Shown piece after piece: positions 5,962-12,613 of a DNA stretch of 12,613 nucleotides. The stretch's first letter is position 1, and every line of letters starts with the position of its first letter. This DNA comes from DATKQI01 sp035532755. GTDB lineage: Bacteria; Pseudomonadota; Alphaproteobacteria; Acetobacterales; Acetobacteraceae. Where the stretch lies: assembly GCA_035532755.1 (NCBI GenBank), contig DATKQI010000094.1, forward strand, positions 1 through 12,613, given 5' to 3'. The translations under genes and the position numbers were made by a program. The notes beneath the pieces are model-generated. The model was not told the DNA's origin and ran no database searches. It saw only the letters and a list, made by a program, of their open reading frames with translations.

Positions 5962-7197
5962 CTATCCTGCCCGGCCGCGCCGGGCCAGCGCAACGCTATG
6001 CCACAGCGCCACCACACCCAGTTGTGCGGCCAGCAGCAGCAGGGGCAGGCGCCAGCCGCCGACAAGCGAGATCAGCGCCGAGAAGCCGGCCGGGGCGATC
6101 ACGTAGGTGGCGAAGATGAACATCAGGCTGCCGGATGTGGCGTCCGCCACCCGCCCGGGCGGGGCGAGCCGGGCGACCTCGGCCAGGAAGATCCCGTTCC
6201 AGCTCGCCGCGAACAACCCGGTCAGCGCGCAGACCGCCAGCACCATCGGCATCGGCGCGCGCACCGGCAGCAGCGCGAACAGCGCCACCATCGTCGCTGC
6301 CCCGACACCCTGCCAGGCGAGGTTGCGCGCCGGCCTGGCGGAGCGGTCCGCCGCCAGCCCGAGCCCGATGCGCGCGACGATCCCGGCACCTTGCAGAACG
6401 GCATAGGCCAGCCCCGCGCGCCGGAGGCCGAACCCCAGCACGGTGGCAAGATACGTTACGGTGAAGGCGAACAGACAGCCCTGCGCCACCGCGTATGACA
6501 CGGCGAGCACGGTCAGCCGTGCAAGATCGCCATCCTCGCGCAGCGCGCGAACGGGCGTGACCAGCGTCTGCCAGTGGAACAGGGCGCCCGGATGGATCGG
6601 CCGCGCCGGCTCCCGCCCGCGATCCAGATGGCCGCGCAACGGGGCGATCACCACGGCCGCGACGAGCCCCACCACGCCGGCCAGCGCCAGCGCGAGGCGC
6701 CAGCCCAGCAGCAGCGCGGCCGGGGCGACCAGGAGCCCGGCCAATGCGTTGCCGGCCGGGGCGCCGGACTGCTTGATGCAGAAGATCAGCGCCCGGTGCC
6801 CGCGCGGCGCGGTTTCGGCCAGGATGCGGCTCGAAGCGGGCGCCACCGGCGCATAGCCCACTCCCTGGACCAGCACCGCGAGCACCAGCACCGGCCACCA
6901 CCCCACGCCGGCCAGAACCATGCCGGCCGCCGCCAGCGCCGCGCCGACCTGCAGCATGCGCACCGGCCCCAGCCGCGCCAGCACTGGCCCGCCGAAAGCG
7001 AAGAACAGCAACGTGCCCAGCGCGGACAGCGCGGACAGTTCGCCGATGCGCTGCGGGGCGATGTGGAGGGAAGCGGTCAGCACCGGCCCCGCCACGGCGA
7101 TGCTTTGTCCCACCATCGACCCGGTGATCTGCATCAGCAGCGTCGCCCCGAGCGGGGCTGCCCAGCCCGGCAGCCGGGCGGCGGCGCGCGTGGTCAC
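5962..7197 (-). CDS. MFS transporter, 12-helix, substrate unknown
   Basis: A 411-residue major facilitator permease, hydrophobic throughout with 12 expected helices. Recognisable elements are GGPVLARLGPVRMLQVGAAL in loop 2-3 (a degenerate motif A) and ALIFCIKQSGAPAGNALAG around helix 5, which recalls the KQTGVPLG signature of a poorly characterised MFS branch. In the C-terminal half the segment GIVARIGLGLAADRSARP fills the position of the second motif A. The start is GTG at 7195-7197, overlapping the previous gene's TGA in GTGA. The same frame stays open rightward to 8475, but that extension lies antiparallel in frame to a better-supported permease gene and is rejected. Translational coupling to another MFS protein suggests that both are needed together or act on related substrates. 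Import or export cannot be told. Confidence 0.82.
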   Translation of the reverse strand: MTTRAAARLPGWAAPLGATLLMQITGSMVGQSIAVAGPVLTASLHIAPQRIGELSALSALGTLLFFAFGGPVLARLGPVRMLQVGAALAAAGMVLAGVGWWPVLVLAVLVQGVGYAPVAPASSRILAETAPRGHRALIFCIKQSGAPAGNALAGLLVAPAALLLGWRLALALAGVVGLVAAVVIAPLRGHLDRGREPARPIHPGALFHWQTLVTPVRALREDGDLARLTVLAVSYAVAQGCLFAFTVTYLATVLGFGLRRAGLAYAVLQGAGIVARIGLGLAADRSARPARNLAWQGVGAATMVALFALLPVRAPMPMVLAVCALTGLFAASWNGIFLAEVARLAPPGRVADATSGSLMFIFATYVIAPAGFSALISLVGGWRLPLLLLAAQLGVVALWHSVALARRGRAG

Positions 7198-8465
7198 GCG
7201 CCCGGCCGTGCCGCGGCTGCGGCGAGGCCGCCATCCATCCGCCAGCCGGCGAAGCGGATCAGCCCCCATGCGCTCGGCACCGCGATCACCACGCCGCATC
7301 CGCATACGACGACGGCAGGGCCGAACAGCCGGAACAGGGTCGGAGAAATCAGCATCGCCACCAGCATGCCCGCATAGTTCGCGACCATGAAGGCCCGCAC
7401 GGCCGCCGCGAGATCGGCCCCCGGAAGCAAGACCTGCCGCAGGGTGACAAGCGTGATGTCCGACATCGGCCCGCCGAGCGCGGTGAGGCCGGCGATGGCG
7501 GCCAGCAGCAGCGCCAGCGTGCCGCCCTGAAGAGAGGTGCCGGCCGCCAGCCCGAGAAGGATGACGCTGACCCCGATCAGCAATTCGCCCGCGAAAATCA
7601 ACCGGGCCGGATGCTGCGGCGGGGGAAGGCTGCCGATCACCAGGTTGGAGAGCAGATTGGTCGCGCCGTAGGCGGCCATCACCAGCCCGTAGGTGCCGGC
7701 GCCGGCCGCCCCGTGATGCTGCAGGATGAGCGGCAGGCCAAGATAGAACACGGCGAACCAGGCACCGTAGATCGCGCCGCTGAGCCATAATATGTAGCCC
7801 AGCAGCCCGTGCGCCTGCACCGCGCGGAAGCCGCGAAAGATCGCCGCCAGCAGATGGCCGCCGGCGCGCGCCCGGCGCGCGGGAACCCGCTCCGGCAGCC
7901 GGCCGAGGCCGAAGACCGCCAGCGCCGAGGCCAGGAAGCTCACCGCATCCAGGGTGAAGAAGTGCCGCGTGGCGATCAGCCCCGCCAGCAGGCCCACCAG
8001 CGCCGGGCCAACCAGCCGGGCGATGCGGCTGGTGGCATCCAGAAGGGCGTTGGTCGCGTTGAGCAGAACCGGCTCCTCCACCAGATCCGGCAGGATCGCC
8101 TGCAACGCGGGCTGGAAGAATGCCTGCCCCCCGGCGATCACGGCGACCAGGGGCAGCAGCACCCACAGCGGCGGCAGGCGCACGGCCAGCGCCGCCAGCA
8201 CCAGCAGGGCGAATGCGCGCACCAGATCGGCGCCGATCATGGCACGGCGATGATCCCAGCCCTCGGCCCAGCGGCCGCCGAACAGAGCGGCGACCAGCAC
8301 GGCAGCGGCCTGCAATGCGCTCAGATAGCCGGCCGCCGGCCCCAGCGTGCCGACCGCGAGCCAGATCAGCGCCACGCCGTAGAGCTGGTCCCCGATCGCC
8401 GACAGGGCGAGCCCGCCCCAGACCAGGGCGAGCCGGCCCCGGCGCAGCGGCGTCAGGATGCGCAC
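7194..8465 (-). CDS. MFS transporter, MFS_3/EntS-like exporter
   Basis: A 423-residue, 12-helix permease. The stretch LDATSRIARLVGPALVGLLAG followed by FFTLDAVSFLASALAV is characteristic of the MFS_3 group, which includes the enterobactin exporter EntS and many macrolide or small-molecule effluxers. The N-terminus GGLALSAIGDQLYGVAL is also typical. The start is a GTG at 8463-8465, preceded only by GC-rich sequence with no clear ribosome site, so the exact start is uncertain. It is the first gene of the leftward operon and ends in a GTGA overlap with the second permease. A palindrome 19 to 41 bases upstream of the start codon may control it. Export of a small molecule is likely; the substrate is not evident and no siderophore genes are in view. 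Confidence 0.82.
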   Translation of the reverse strand: MRILTPLRRGRLALVWGGLALSAIGDQLYGVALIWLAVGTLGPAAGYLSALQAAAVLVAALFGGRWAEGWDHRRAMIGADLVRAFALLVLAALAVRLPPLWVLLPLVAVIAGGQAFFQPALQAILPDLVEEPVLLNATNALLDATSRIARLVGPALVGLLAGLIATRHFFTLDAVSFLASALAVFGLGRLPERVPARRARAGGHLLAAIFRGFRAVQAHGLLGYILWLSGAIYGAWFAVFYLGLPLILQHHGAAGAGTYGLVMAAYGATNLLSNLVIGSLPPPQHPARLIFAGELLIGVSVILLGLAAGTSLQGGTLALLLAAIAGLTALGGPMSDITLVTLRQVLLPGADLAAAVRAFMVANYAGMLVAMLISPTLFRLFGPAVVVCGCGVVIAVPSAWGLIRFAGWRMDGGLAAAAARPGA

Positions 8466-8483
8466 GGGCGGACAACCCGATCG

Positions 8484-8506
8484 ATACGGTCCGTTTCAGA
8501 CCGAAT
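8484..8506. promoter_or_regulatory. Palindrome in the divergent permease intergenic region
   Basis: ATACGGTC (8484-8491), 7 bases, GACCGAAT (8499-8506): 8-base arms with one mismatch. Overlapping its left half is a second dyad, ATACGG-T-CCGTTT (8484-8496), of the kind bound by TetR-type repressors. It sits about 20 bases upstream of the leftward permease start, next to a weak -10-like TATCGA (8486-8481, leftward). No regulator gene is adjacent, so the binding protein, if any, is elsewhere. The rest of the 200-bp gap (8466-8665) is GC-rich with nothing else I can support. Confidence 0.4.
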
Positions 8507-8665
8507 GGCAGGCATCACCCATCGCACCTCTTGCCCCATCCCAGCCTGCGTGCCACGCGCGGCCTGCACAACCCCCGCCAGCGCGCGCCACCTTCCCGCC
8601 AGGGGCGGCGCGGCCATGCGTATCGTCTGCTTCTCGCCCCCACCGGCCCGCGCCAGTCTGATGAG

Positions 8666-10120
8666 ATGTCCATCTCTGCCCGCACCGATCCGATCGAGCG
8701 CGTCCGCCCCCGGCAGCCGCCTGTGCCTTCCACCCGGCTGACCGCCCTGATCGTCGCGAGCGCGCTGTTCATGGAGCAGCTTGATTCCACGGTGCTGTCC
8801 ACCGCGCTGCCGGCCATGGCGAAATCCTTTCACGTGGACCCGCTGCACATGAGCGTGGCGCTGACCGCCTATCTGCTCAGCCTCGCCGTGTTCATCCCCG
8901 CCAGCGGCAAGATCGCCGACCGGCTGGGCTCGCGCACCGTCTTCCGTGCGGCCATCGTGCTGTTCACCCTGGGTTCGGTGCTGTGCGGCCTGTCGCAGAC
9001 GCTGCCCTTCCTGGTCGTCTCGCGCATTCTGCAAGGCCTCGGCGGGGCGATGATGGTGCCGGTGGGCCGGCTCGTGCTGCTGCGCTCGGTGCCGAAATCG
9101 GAGCTGGTTTCGGCAATGTCCTGGCTGATGATCCCGGCCACCATCGGCCCGGTGGTGGGCCCGCCGCTGGGCGGCTTCATCGTCACCTATCTCTCCTGGC
9201 GCTGGATCTTCGATATCAACGTGCCGATCGGCATTCTCGGGATCGTGCTTGCCACCCTGTACATCGAGGACATCCGCGAGCCCGAGCCTGGCCGGTTCGA
9301 CCTGATCGGCCTGATCCTGTCCGGCATCGCCCTGTCCTGCCTGATCTTCGGGCTCGACCTGGCCAGCCGCGGCGTCATCCCGGTCGGCGTTACCGGCAGC
9401 ATGATCGCGGTGGCGGCGATCTGTGCCGTGCTGTACTGGTTCCACGCGCACCGCCATCCGGACCCGATCCTGAACCTGCGGCTGATGCGCATTCCCACCT
9501 TCCGCATCTCGGTCGTGGCCGGGGCGCTGTCGCGGATCGCGGTGGGGGCGGTGCCGTTCCTGCTGCCGATGATGCTGCAGATCGGCTTCGGGATGTCCGC
9601 CGCGCAGAGCGGGCTGATCACCTTTTCCAGCTCGGCCGGATCGCTGCTGATGCGCGCGACGGCCCAGCCCCTGCTGCGGCGGCTGGGCTTCCGCAACACC
9701 CTCGTCTGGGTCGGCACGGTGTCAACGCTCATCATCGCCGTCTATGCCGCGTTCCGCCCGTCCTGGCCGATAGCCCTGATCTATGCCGTGCTGCTGGCTG
9801 GCGGGTTCATCCAGTCGCTGCAGTTCATGGCCTACAACACCGTGGCCTACAACGACGTGCCGCGGGCGCAGATGAGTGCCGCGACCAGCTTCTACACCAC
9901 CTTCCAGCAGCTTTTCCTCACGCTCGGCATCTGCATCGCGGCTACCACACTGGCCGCGTCGGAACTCGCCGGCGGGCATGCCCATCTGCGGCTGCCGGAT
10001 TTCTCCATCGCCCTCCTGGTCGTCACCACCATCGCCATGGCCGCGCCTGTCGTCTCGCTCCGGCTTCATCCCGATGCCGGCGCGGAGATGAGTGGCCACC
10101 ACATCTCCGCCCCGCACTGA
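8666..10120 (+). CDS. MFS multidrug exporter, DHA2 (EmrB/QacA) type, 14 helices
   Basis: A drug:H+ antiporter of 484 residues, the length expected for the 14-helix DHA2 group. Motif D1 in helix 1 reads LDSTVLSTALPAM (39-51), motif A GKIADRLGSRTVF (81-93), motif B RILQGLGGAMMVPVGR (120-135) and the antiporter motif C GPVVGPPLGGFIV (161-173). All are well preserved, so it should expel hydrophobic or organic compounds through the inner membrane. The ATG at 8666-8668 is chosen because the protein then begins with about 27 soluble residues before helix 1. The ribosome site (GATGAG) is weak, and the frame stays open far upstream through GC-rich DNA that encodes nothing family-like. No HlyD/EmrA membrane-fusion partner is adjacent. 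It is divergent from the two-permease operon and may share its operator. Confidence 0.88.
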   Translation: MSISARTDPIERVRPRQPPVPSTRLTALIVASALFMEQLDSTVLSTALPAMAKSFHVDPLHMSVALTAYLLSLAVFIPASGKIADRLGSRTVFRAAIVLFTLGSVLCGLSQTLPFLVVSRILQGLGGAMMVPVGRLVLLRSVPKSELVSAMSWLMIPATIGPVVGPPLGGFIVTYLSWRWIFDINVPIGILGIVLATLYIEDIREPEPGRFDLIGLILSGIALSCLIFGLDLASRGVIPVGVTGSMIAVAAICAVLYWFHAHRHPDPILNLRLMRIPTFRISVVAGALSRIAVGAVPFLLPMMLQIGFGMSAAQSGLITFSSSAGSLLMRATAQPLLRRLGFRNTLVWVGTVSTLIIAVYAAFRPSWPIALIYAVLLAGGFIQSLQFMAYNTVAYNDVPRAQMSAATSFYTTFQQLFLTLGICIAATTLAASELAGGHAHLRLPDFSIALLVVTTIAMAAPVVSLRLHPDAGAEMSGHHISAPH

Positions 10121-10146
10121 TCGCTCGCACCTGCCGCGCATCGGGC

Positions 10147-10207
10147 TTGCCAGGCTGAGGCCGCATCGCTATCTTTGAATTAACGATAATTAAACGAGAT
10201 TGAGGAA
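10147..10207 (+). promoter_or_regulatory. Promoter and AT-rich leader of the gntR operon
   Basis: TTGCCA (10147-10152, five of six), 17 bases, TATCTT (10170-10175, four of six) is a good sigma70-type promoter, predicting a start near 10182 and a leader of about 26 bases. The AT-rich stretch 10175-10195, striking in this GC-rich window, holds a repeated AATTAA (10178-10183 and 10188-10193) at 10-base spacing and lies over the expected transcription start. It is a plausible operator for the GntR product. GAGGAA (10202-10207) is the ribosome site. No terminator is visible between the exporter stop at 10120 and this promoter. Confidence 0.55.
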
Positions 10208-10834
10208 ATGTCCCGCCGCGGTTCCCTCGTTGTCACCGAAGTGCGCCGCCGCATCATGCTGAACGAACTCGCCCCCGGCGCGGTGTTGACCGAGCTTGGC
10301 CTCGCCGCCGAGCTTGCCTGCAGCCAGGCGGCAATGCGGGAGGCGTTGCTGCGGCTGGAAGGCGAGGGGCTGGTGCGCCGGGCCGGCCATCAGGGCACCA
10401 CCGTGACCGACCTCGATGCCGAGACCGCCGCCGAAATTCTTGACCTGCGCCGCCGGATCGAACTGCGCGGCGCCCGCCGGGCCGCCCGCCGCGCCATGGC
10501 CGGGGACCTCGCCCGCCTCGTCGGCTTGCAGGTGGCGATGGACCGCGCCGCCTCCGCCGGGGACGTGTGGGGGCTGATCGAGCAGGATATCGCCTTCCAT
10601 CTGGAGCTGTTCCAGATCGGCGGCCTGGACGCGCTGACGCCGATCCTGGCGCGCTGCATCCTGCACACCCAGCGCTTCAAGCTGTGGGCCCCCTGGCACC
10701 ACCGCCCACTGGTGGAGACCGCCGCGCGCCACCGCGTGCTGATCGAGCAGTTGCGCGCCGGCGATGCGGCCGGCCTGTCCCGCGAACTCGCGCTGCACCT
10801 CGATACCATGGTCGATCAGGCAAGTGCCGCGTGA
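10208..10834 (+). CDS. GntR-family transcriptional regulator, FCD (FadR) subfamily
   Basis: A 208-residue dimeric repressor or activator. An N-terminal winged helix (about 5-68) contains the recognition region CSQAAMREALLRLEGEGLV (38-56), where most relatives have VSRTPVREAL. The C-terminal all-helical FCD ligand domain spans about 75-200. The metal/ligand residues of FCD proteins are present: Asp127 and His131 (EQDIAFHLE), His175 (ARHRVL) and His197 (ALHLD), so it probably senses a carboxylate or sugar-acid through a bound metal ion. The ATG has GAGGAA directly upstream and a good promoter before that. Its stop overlaps the next gene's GTG start in GTGA. As the first gene of a regulator-esterase-transporter operon it most likely controls that operon and itself, with the transported compound or its product as effector. 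Confidence 0.9.
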   Translation: MSRRGSLVVTEVRRRIMLNELAPGAVLTELGLAAELACSQAAMREALLRLEGEGLVRRAGHQGTTVTDLDAETAAEILDLRRRIELRGARRAARRAMAGDLARLVGLQVAMDRAASAGDVWGLIEQDIAFHLELFQIGGLDALTPILARCILHTQRFKLWAPWHHRPLVETAARHRVLIEQLRAGDAAGLSRELALHLDTMVDQASAA

Positions 10835-11736
10835 CGCACGCGCCGCACCCCGAGATGGAAGTGATCCTGGCCGAGATGCGCGCCGCCGCCGTGCCGGACC
10901 CGCAGACGATCCCGTTGGCCCAGGCGCGCGCCGCCTTCATCGCCAATGCCGCTGCCTGGAACCGACCGCTGCCATCGCTGGCAACGCACGAGACGGTTCT
11001 GGGCGGCATTCCCTGCCGCATGCTGACCCCACCGGACGCCGCAACCGACGATCTGATCGTGTTCATCCATGGCGGCGGCTGGACCTTCGGCACGATGGAC
11101 ACGCATGACCGCTTCGCGCGGCTGCTGGCGCTGGCGACCGGCCGAGCCATGCTGGTGCCGGACTACCGCCTTGCCCCGGAGCATCCCTGCCCTGCCGCCA
11201 TCGACGATATTCTCGCCATTCTGTCGGCCATATCCGCGCGCCGGGTGGTGCTGAGCGGCGATTCCGCCGGTGCCAACATCGCCCTTGCCGCGGCCCTGGC
11301 GCGACCGGATGCGGCCATCGCCGGCCTCTCGCTGTTCTACGGCTGCTTCGGCCCGATCTTCGATACCGGGAGCCACCGCGCGGCTGGTGACGGCCGTTTC
11401 GGCCTCTCCACCACACGGATGCGGTGGTACTGGCAGAACTGGCTGGGGCCGCGACAGGATGCACGCGCGGCGCCCTTGCATGCGGATCTGCATGGGCTGC
11501 CGCCCGTGCATCTGCTCGCCGCCGGCCTCGATCCGCTGCGCGACGACAGCCTGCTGCTGGCGGACCGGCTTGCCGCGGCCGGCGTGCCGACGCGGCTCGA
11601 CCTCATTCCCGGCGTCATCCATGGCTTTCTGCAAATGACGGATCGCCTCGCGCCCGCGCGCGCCGCACTCGGCCTCATCGCGGACCAGATCCGTGCGGTC
11701 TTTCAAGAAACGAGAAACAGGGAAAATCATCCATGA
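10831..11736 (+). CDS. Alpha/beta hydrolase, hormone-sensitive-lipase (family IV) esterase
   Basis: A 301-residue serine esterase, probably cytoplasmic since no signal peptide is present. The oxyanion motif HGGGW is at 80-84, followed by DYRLAPEHPCPAA (111-123), a hallmark of the HSL family. The nucleophile elbow GDSAG is at 143-147 (Ser145). Asp234 (GLDPLRD) and His264 (VIHGF) complete the triad. The start is taken as GTG at 10831, which overlaps the regulator stop in GTGA; an ATG at 10855 would remove eight residues and keep every motif. Its TGA overlaps the start of the next gene in ATGA. Being locked between a regulator and a carbohydrate-binding protein, it probably cleaves an acyl ester or lactone on the imported compound. 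Substrate is inference. Confidence 0.9.
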   Translation: MTHAPHPEMEVILAEMRAAAVPDPQTIPLAQARAAFIANAAAWNRPLPSLATHETVLGGIPCRMLTPPDAATDDLIVFIHGGGWTFGTMDTHDRFARLLALATGRAMLVPDYRLAPEHPCPAAIDDILAILSAISARRVVLSGDSAGANIALAAALARPDAAIAGLSLFYGCFGPIFDTGSHRAAGDGRFGLSTTRMRWYWQNWLGPRQDARAAPLHADLHGLPPVHLLAAGLDPLRDDSLLLADRLAAAGVPTRLDLIPGVIHGFLQMTDRLAPARAALGLIADQIRAVFQETRNRENHP

Positions 11737-12613
11737 AACGTCGTACACTCCTTGCTGCCGGCGCGGCCCTCGCCGCCGCACCGCTCGCCCGCGTTCACGC
11801 GCGGCGGCCAACCGAAGTGCGCTGGTGGTATCACTTCGACGACCCGACCGCCTCGCCGGCGCACCTGATCGCGACCTTCGAGAAACAGAACCCGAGCATC
11901 CGCGTCCGTGCCGAGAACATCCCCTGGGGCGGCGGCAGCGATTACGACAACCGCCTCTACACCGCGCTGATCGCCGGGAACGGCCCGGACGCGGCGATGG
12001 TGAAGCTTGAGAACATGCAGCGCCTGCAAGAGATGGGGGCACTTCTCGACCTCGACCCGTTCATCAAGACCTGGGACGGGCATGGCGACATTCCGCAGGA
12101 CATCTGGCGCATCAATGCCGCGCCGGACGGCAGGCATCCCTACCTTCCGGTGCAATACGTCATTCTCTACCTGTATGTCCGGCAGGACTGGTTCGCGAAG
12201 AAGAACCTGCCTTTGCCGAAAACCTTCGACCAGTTCCTGGCCGGCGCGAAGGCGCTGACGGGCGGCAACCGCTGGGGCTTCGGCCTGCGCGGCGGCCCGG
12301 GCGGCCATGATTTCTGGTGCAGCTTCGTTCTCGGCAACGGGGCGAAACTGGTGAAGGGCGGGCTGCTGACCCCGCAGGCGCTGGCCGCGAACCGCTGGTT
12401 CATCGACCTGTATCGCACGCAGCATGTCTGCCCGCCCTCCGCGCCGACCGACGGCTTCCTGCAAACCATCAACAACATGAAGGCCGGCCTGACGGCGATG
12501 ACGATCCACCACATCGGATCGGCGAACGAGCTGTCCAAGGCCCTGGGCGACGCGATCACCGCGGTGCCGGTGCCGCGCGGGACGCACGGCAAGGGCTGGG
12601 CCACGTTCGGCGA
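11733..12613 (+). CDS. ABC transporter extracellular solute-binding protein, carbohydrate type (partial)
   Basis: Periplasmic binding protein of a sugar-type (SBP family 1) ABC importer, cut by the right edge after 293 codons of an expected 400-odd. The leader MKRRTLLAAGAALAAAPLARVHA has paired arginines before a hydrophobic run and an Ala-X-Ala-like cleavage site, so Tat export is plausible, though the motif is not canonical. Typical features follow: WWYHFDDP near the new N-terminus, FEKQNPSIRVRAENIPW, ALIAGNGPDAAMVKLENMQRL (about 85-105), a region of ligand-contact type around RWGFGLRGGPGG, and NNMKAGLTAMTI. The ATG overlaps the esterase stop in ATGA, and AGGGAAAA provides a ribosome site. 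Permease and ATPase genes should follow outside the window. The tryptophan-rich start of the mature protein fits a carbohydrate or oligosaccharide ligand, but identity is unknown. Confidence 0.88.
   Translation, partial: MKRRTLLAAGAALAAAPLARVHARRPTEVRWWYHFDDPTASPAHLIATFEKQNPSIRVRAENIPWGGGSDYDNRLYTALIAGNGPDAAMVKLENMQRLQEMGALLDLDPFIKTWDGHGDIPQDIWRINAAPDGRHPYLPVQYVILYLYVRQDWFAKKNLPLPKTFDQFLAGAKALTGGNRWGFGLRGGPGGHDFWCSFVLGNGAKLVKGGLLTPQALAANRWFIDLYRTQHVCPPSAPTDGFLQTINNMKAGLTAMTIHHIGSANELSKALGDAITAVPVPRGTHGKGWATFG

Noticed and set aside
5932..6065. Upstream extension of the cupin to 208 residues
   Set aside because: It overlaps the end of the permease gene and gives a Cys/Trp-rich non-family head; the ATG at 5936 has a strong ribosome site.
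7198..8475. Rightward extension of the second permease frame, giving an 837-residue fusion
   Set aside because: The extension runs through the first permease gene in another frame and is Arg/Gly/Ala-rich, while the GTG at 7197 with its GTGA overlap begins a normal-length MFS protein.
8120..8665. N-terminal extension of the DHA2 exporter (666 residues in total)
   Set aside because: It lies opposite the MFS_3 permease gene and encodes Pro/Arg/Ala-rich sequence; the exporter from 8666 has the full family length.
10567..10830. Upstream extension of the esterase frame
   Set aside because: It overlaps the GntR coding region and lacks any hydrolase features; the GTG at 10831 in a GTGA overlap is the sensible start.
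1..12613. CRISPR array, tRNA or rRNA, transposase, integrase, toxin-antitoxin or phage-defence genes
   Set aside because: None found on reading both strands: no regularly spaced repeats, no cloverleaf-like segments, and no open frame resembling these families.

Overview
The window is very GC-rich, with strong third-position G/C bias and gene-dense, short-gapped operons. It carries a bc1-type Rieske protein with a twin-arginine leader, an ECF42 sigma factor with its DGPF partner, a class III truncated haemoglobin and an FCD-type GntR regulator. This mix fits an aerobic alphaproteobacterium, perhaps of the Acetobacteraceae; that placement is an inference from composition and gene content, since no rRNA or tRNA is present. 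I see no CRISPR array, insertion sequence, integrase or attachment site. The window looks like chromosomal accessory and metabolic DNA.

Layout, left to right. (1) Minus strand, 27-695: the Rieske Fe-S subunit of the cytochrome bc1 complex; cytochrome b is expected beyond the left edge. (2) Minus, 836-2059: an MFS monocarboxylate/sialate-type (SHS family) transporter. A perfect 12-bp hairpin lies 32 bases upstream of its start codon. (3) Minus, 3777-2183: a two-gene operon of a DGPF/YCII protein followed by an ECF42 sigma factor. A sequence matching the reported ECF42 promoter pattern (TGTCGA, 17 bases, CGTC) stands just upstream, suggesting autoregulation. (4) 3891-5209: a nitric-oxide-type module. 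A class III truncated haemoglobin and a DUF488 protein run leftward, and an NsrR-like Rrf2 regulator runs rightward. They share a 58-bp divergent promoter region holding a 27-bp imperfect palindrome.

(5) Minus, 8465-5213: a four-gene run of two different MFS exporter-type permeases joined by a 4-base GTGA overlap, a His-rich cupin and a 72-residue cysteine-containing protein of unknown function. (6) Plus, 8666-10120: a DHA2-type 14-helix drug exporter, divergent from the previous operon, with an overlapping palindrome in the shared 200-bp region. (7) Plus, 10208 to the right edge: an FCD/GntR regulator, an HSL-family esterase and a Tat-targeted carbohydrate ABC binding protein. They are coupled by two successive 4-base overlaps and probably continue into ABC permease genes outside the window.

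The window thus holds four MFS transporters of four different types, one ABC uptake system and three regulatory circuits (ECF42, NsrR-like, GntR-FCD). Each circuit has a plausible promoter or operator visible next to it. No clearly unprecedented system is present. The least explained parts are the two-permease/cupin/Cys-protein operon and the coupling of DUF488 to a haemoglobin under an NsrR-like regulator.
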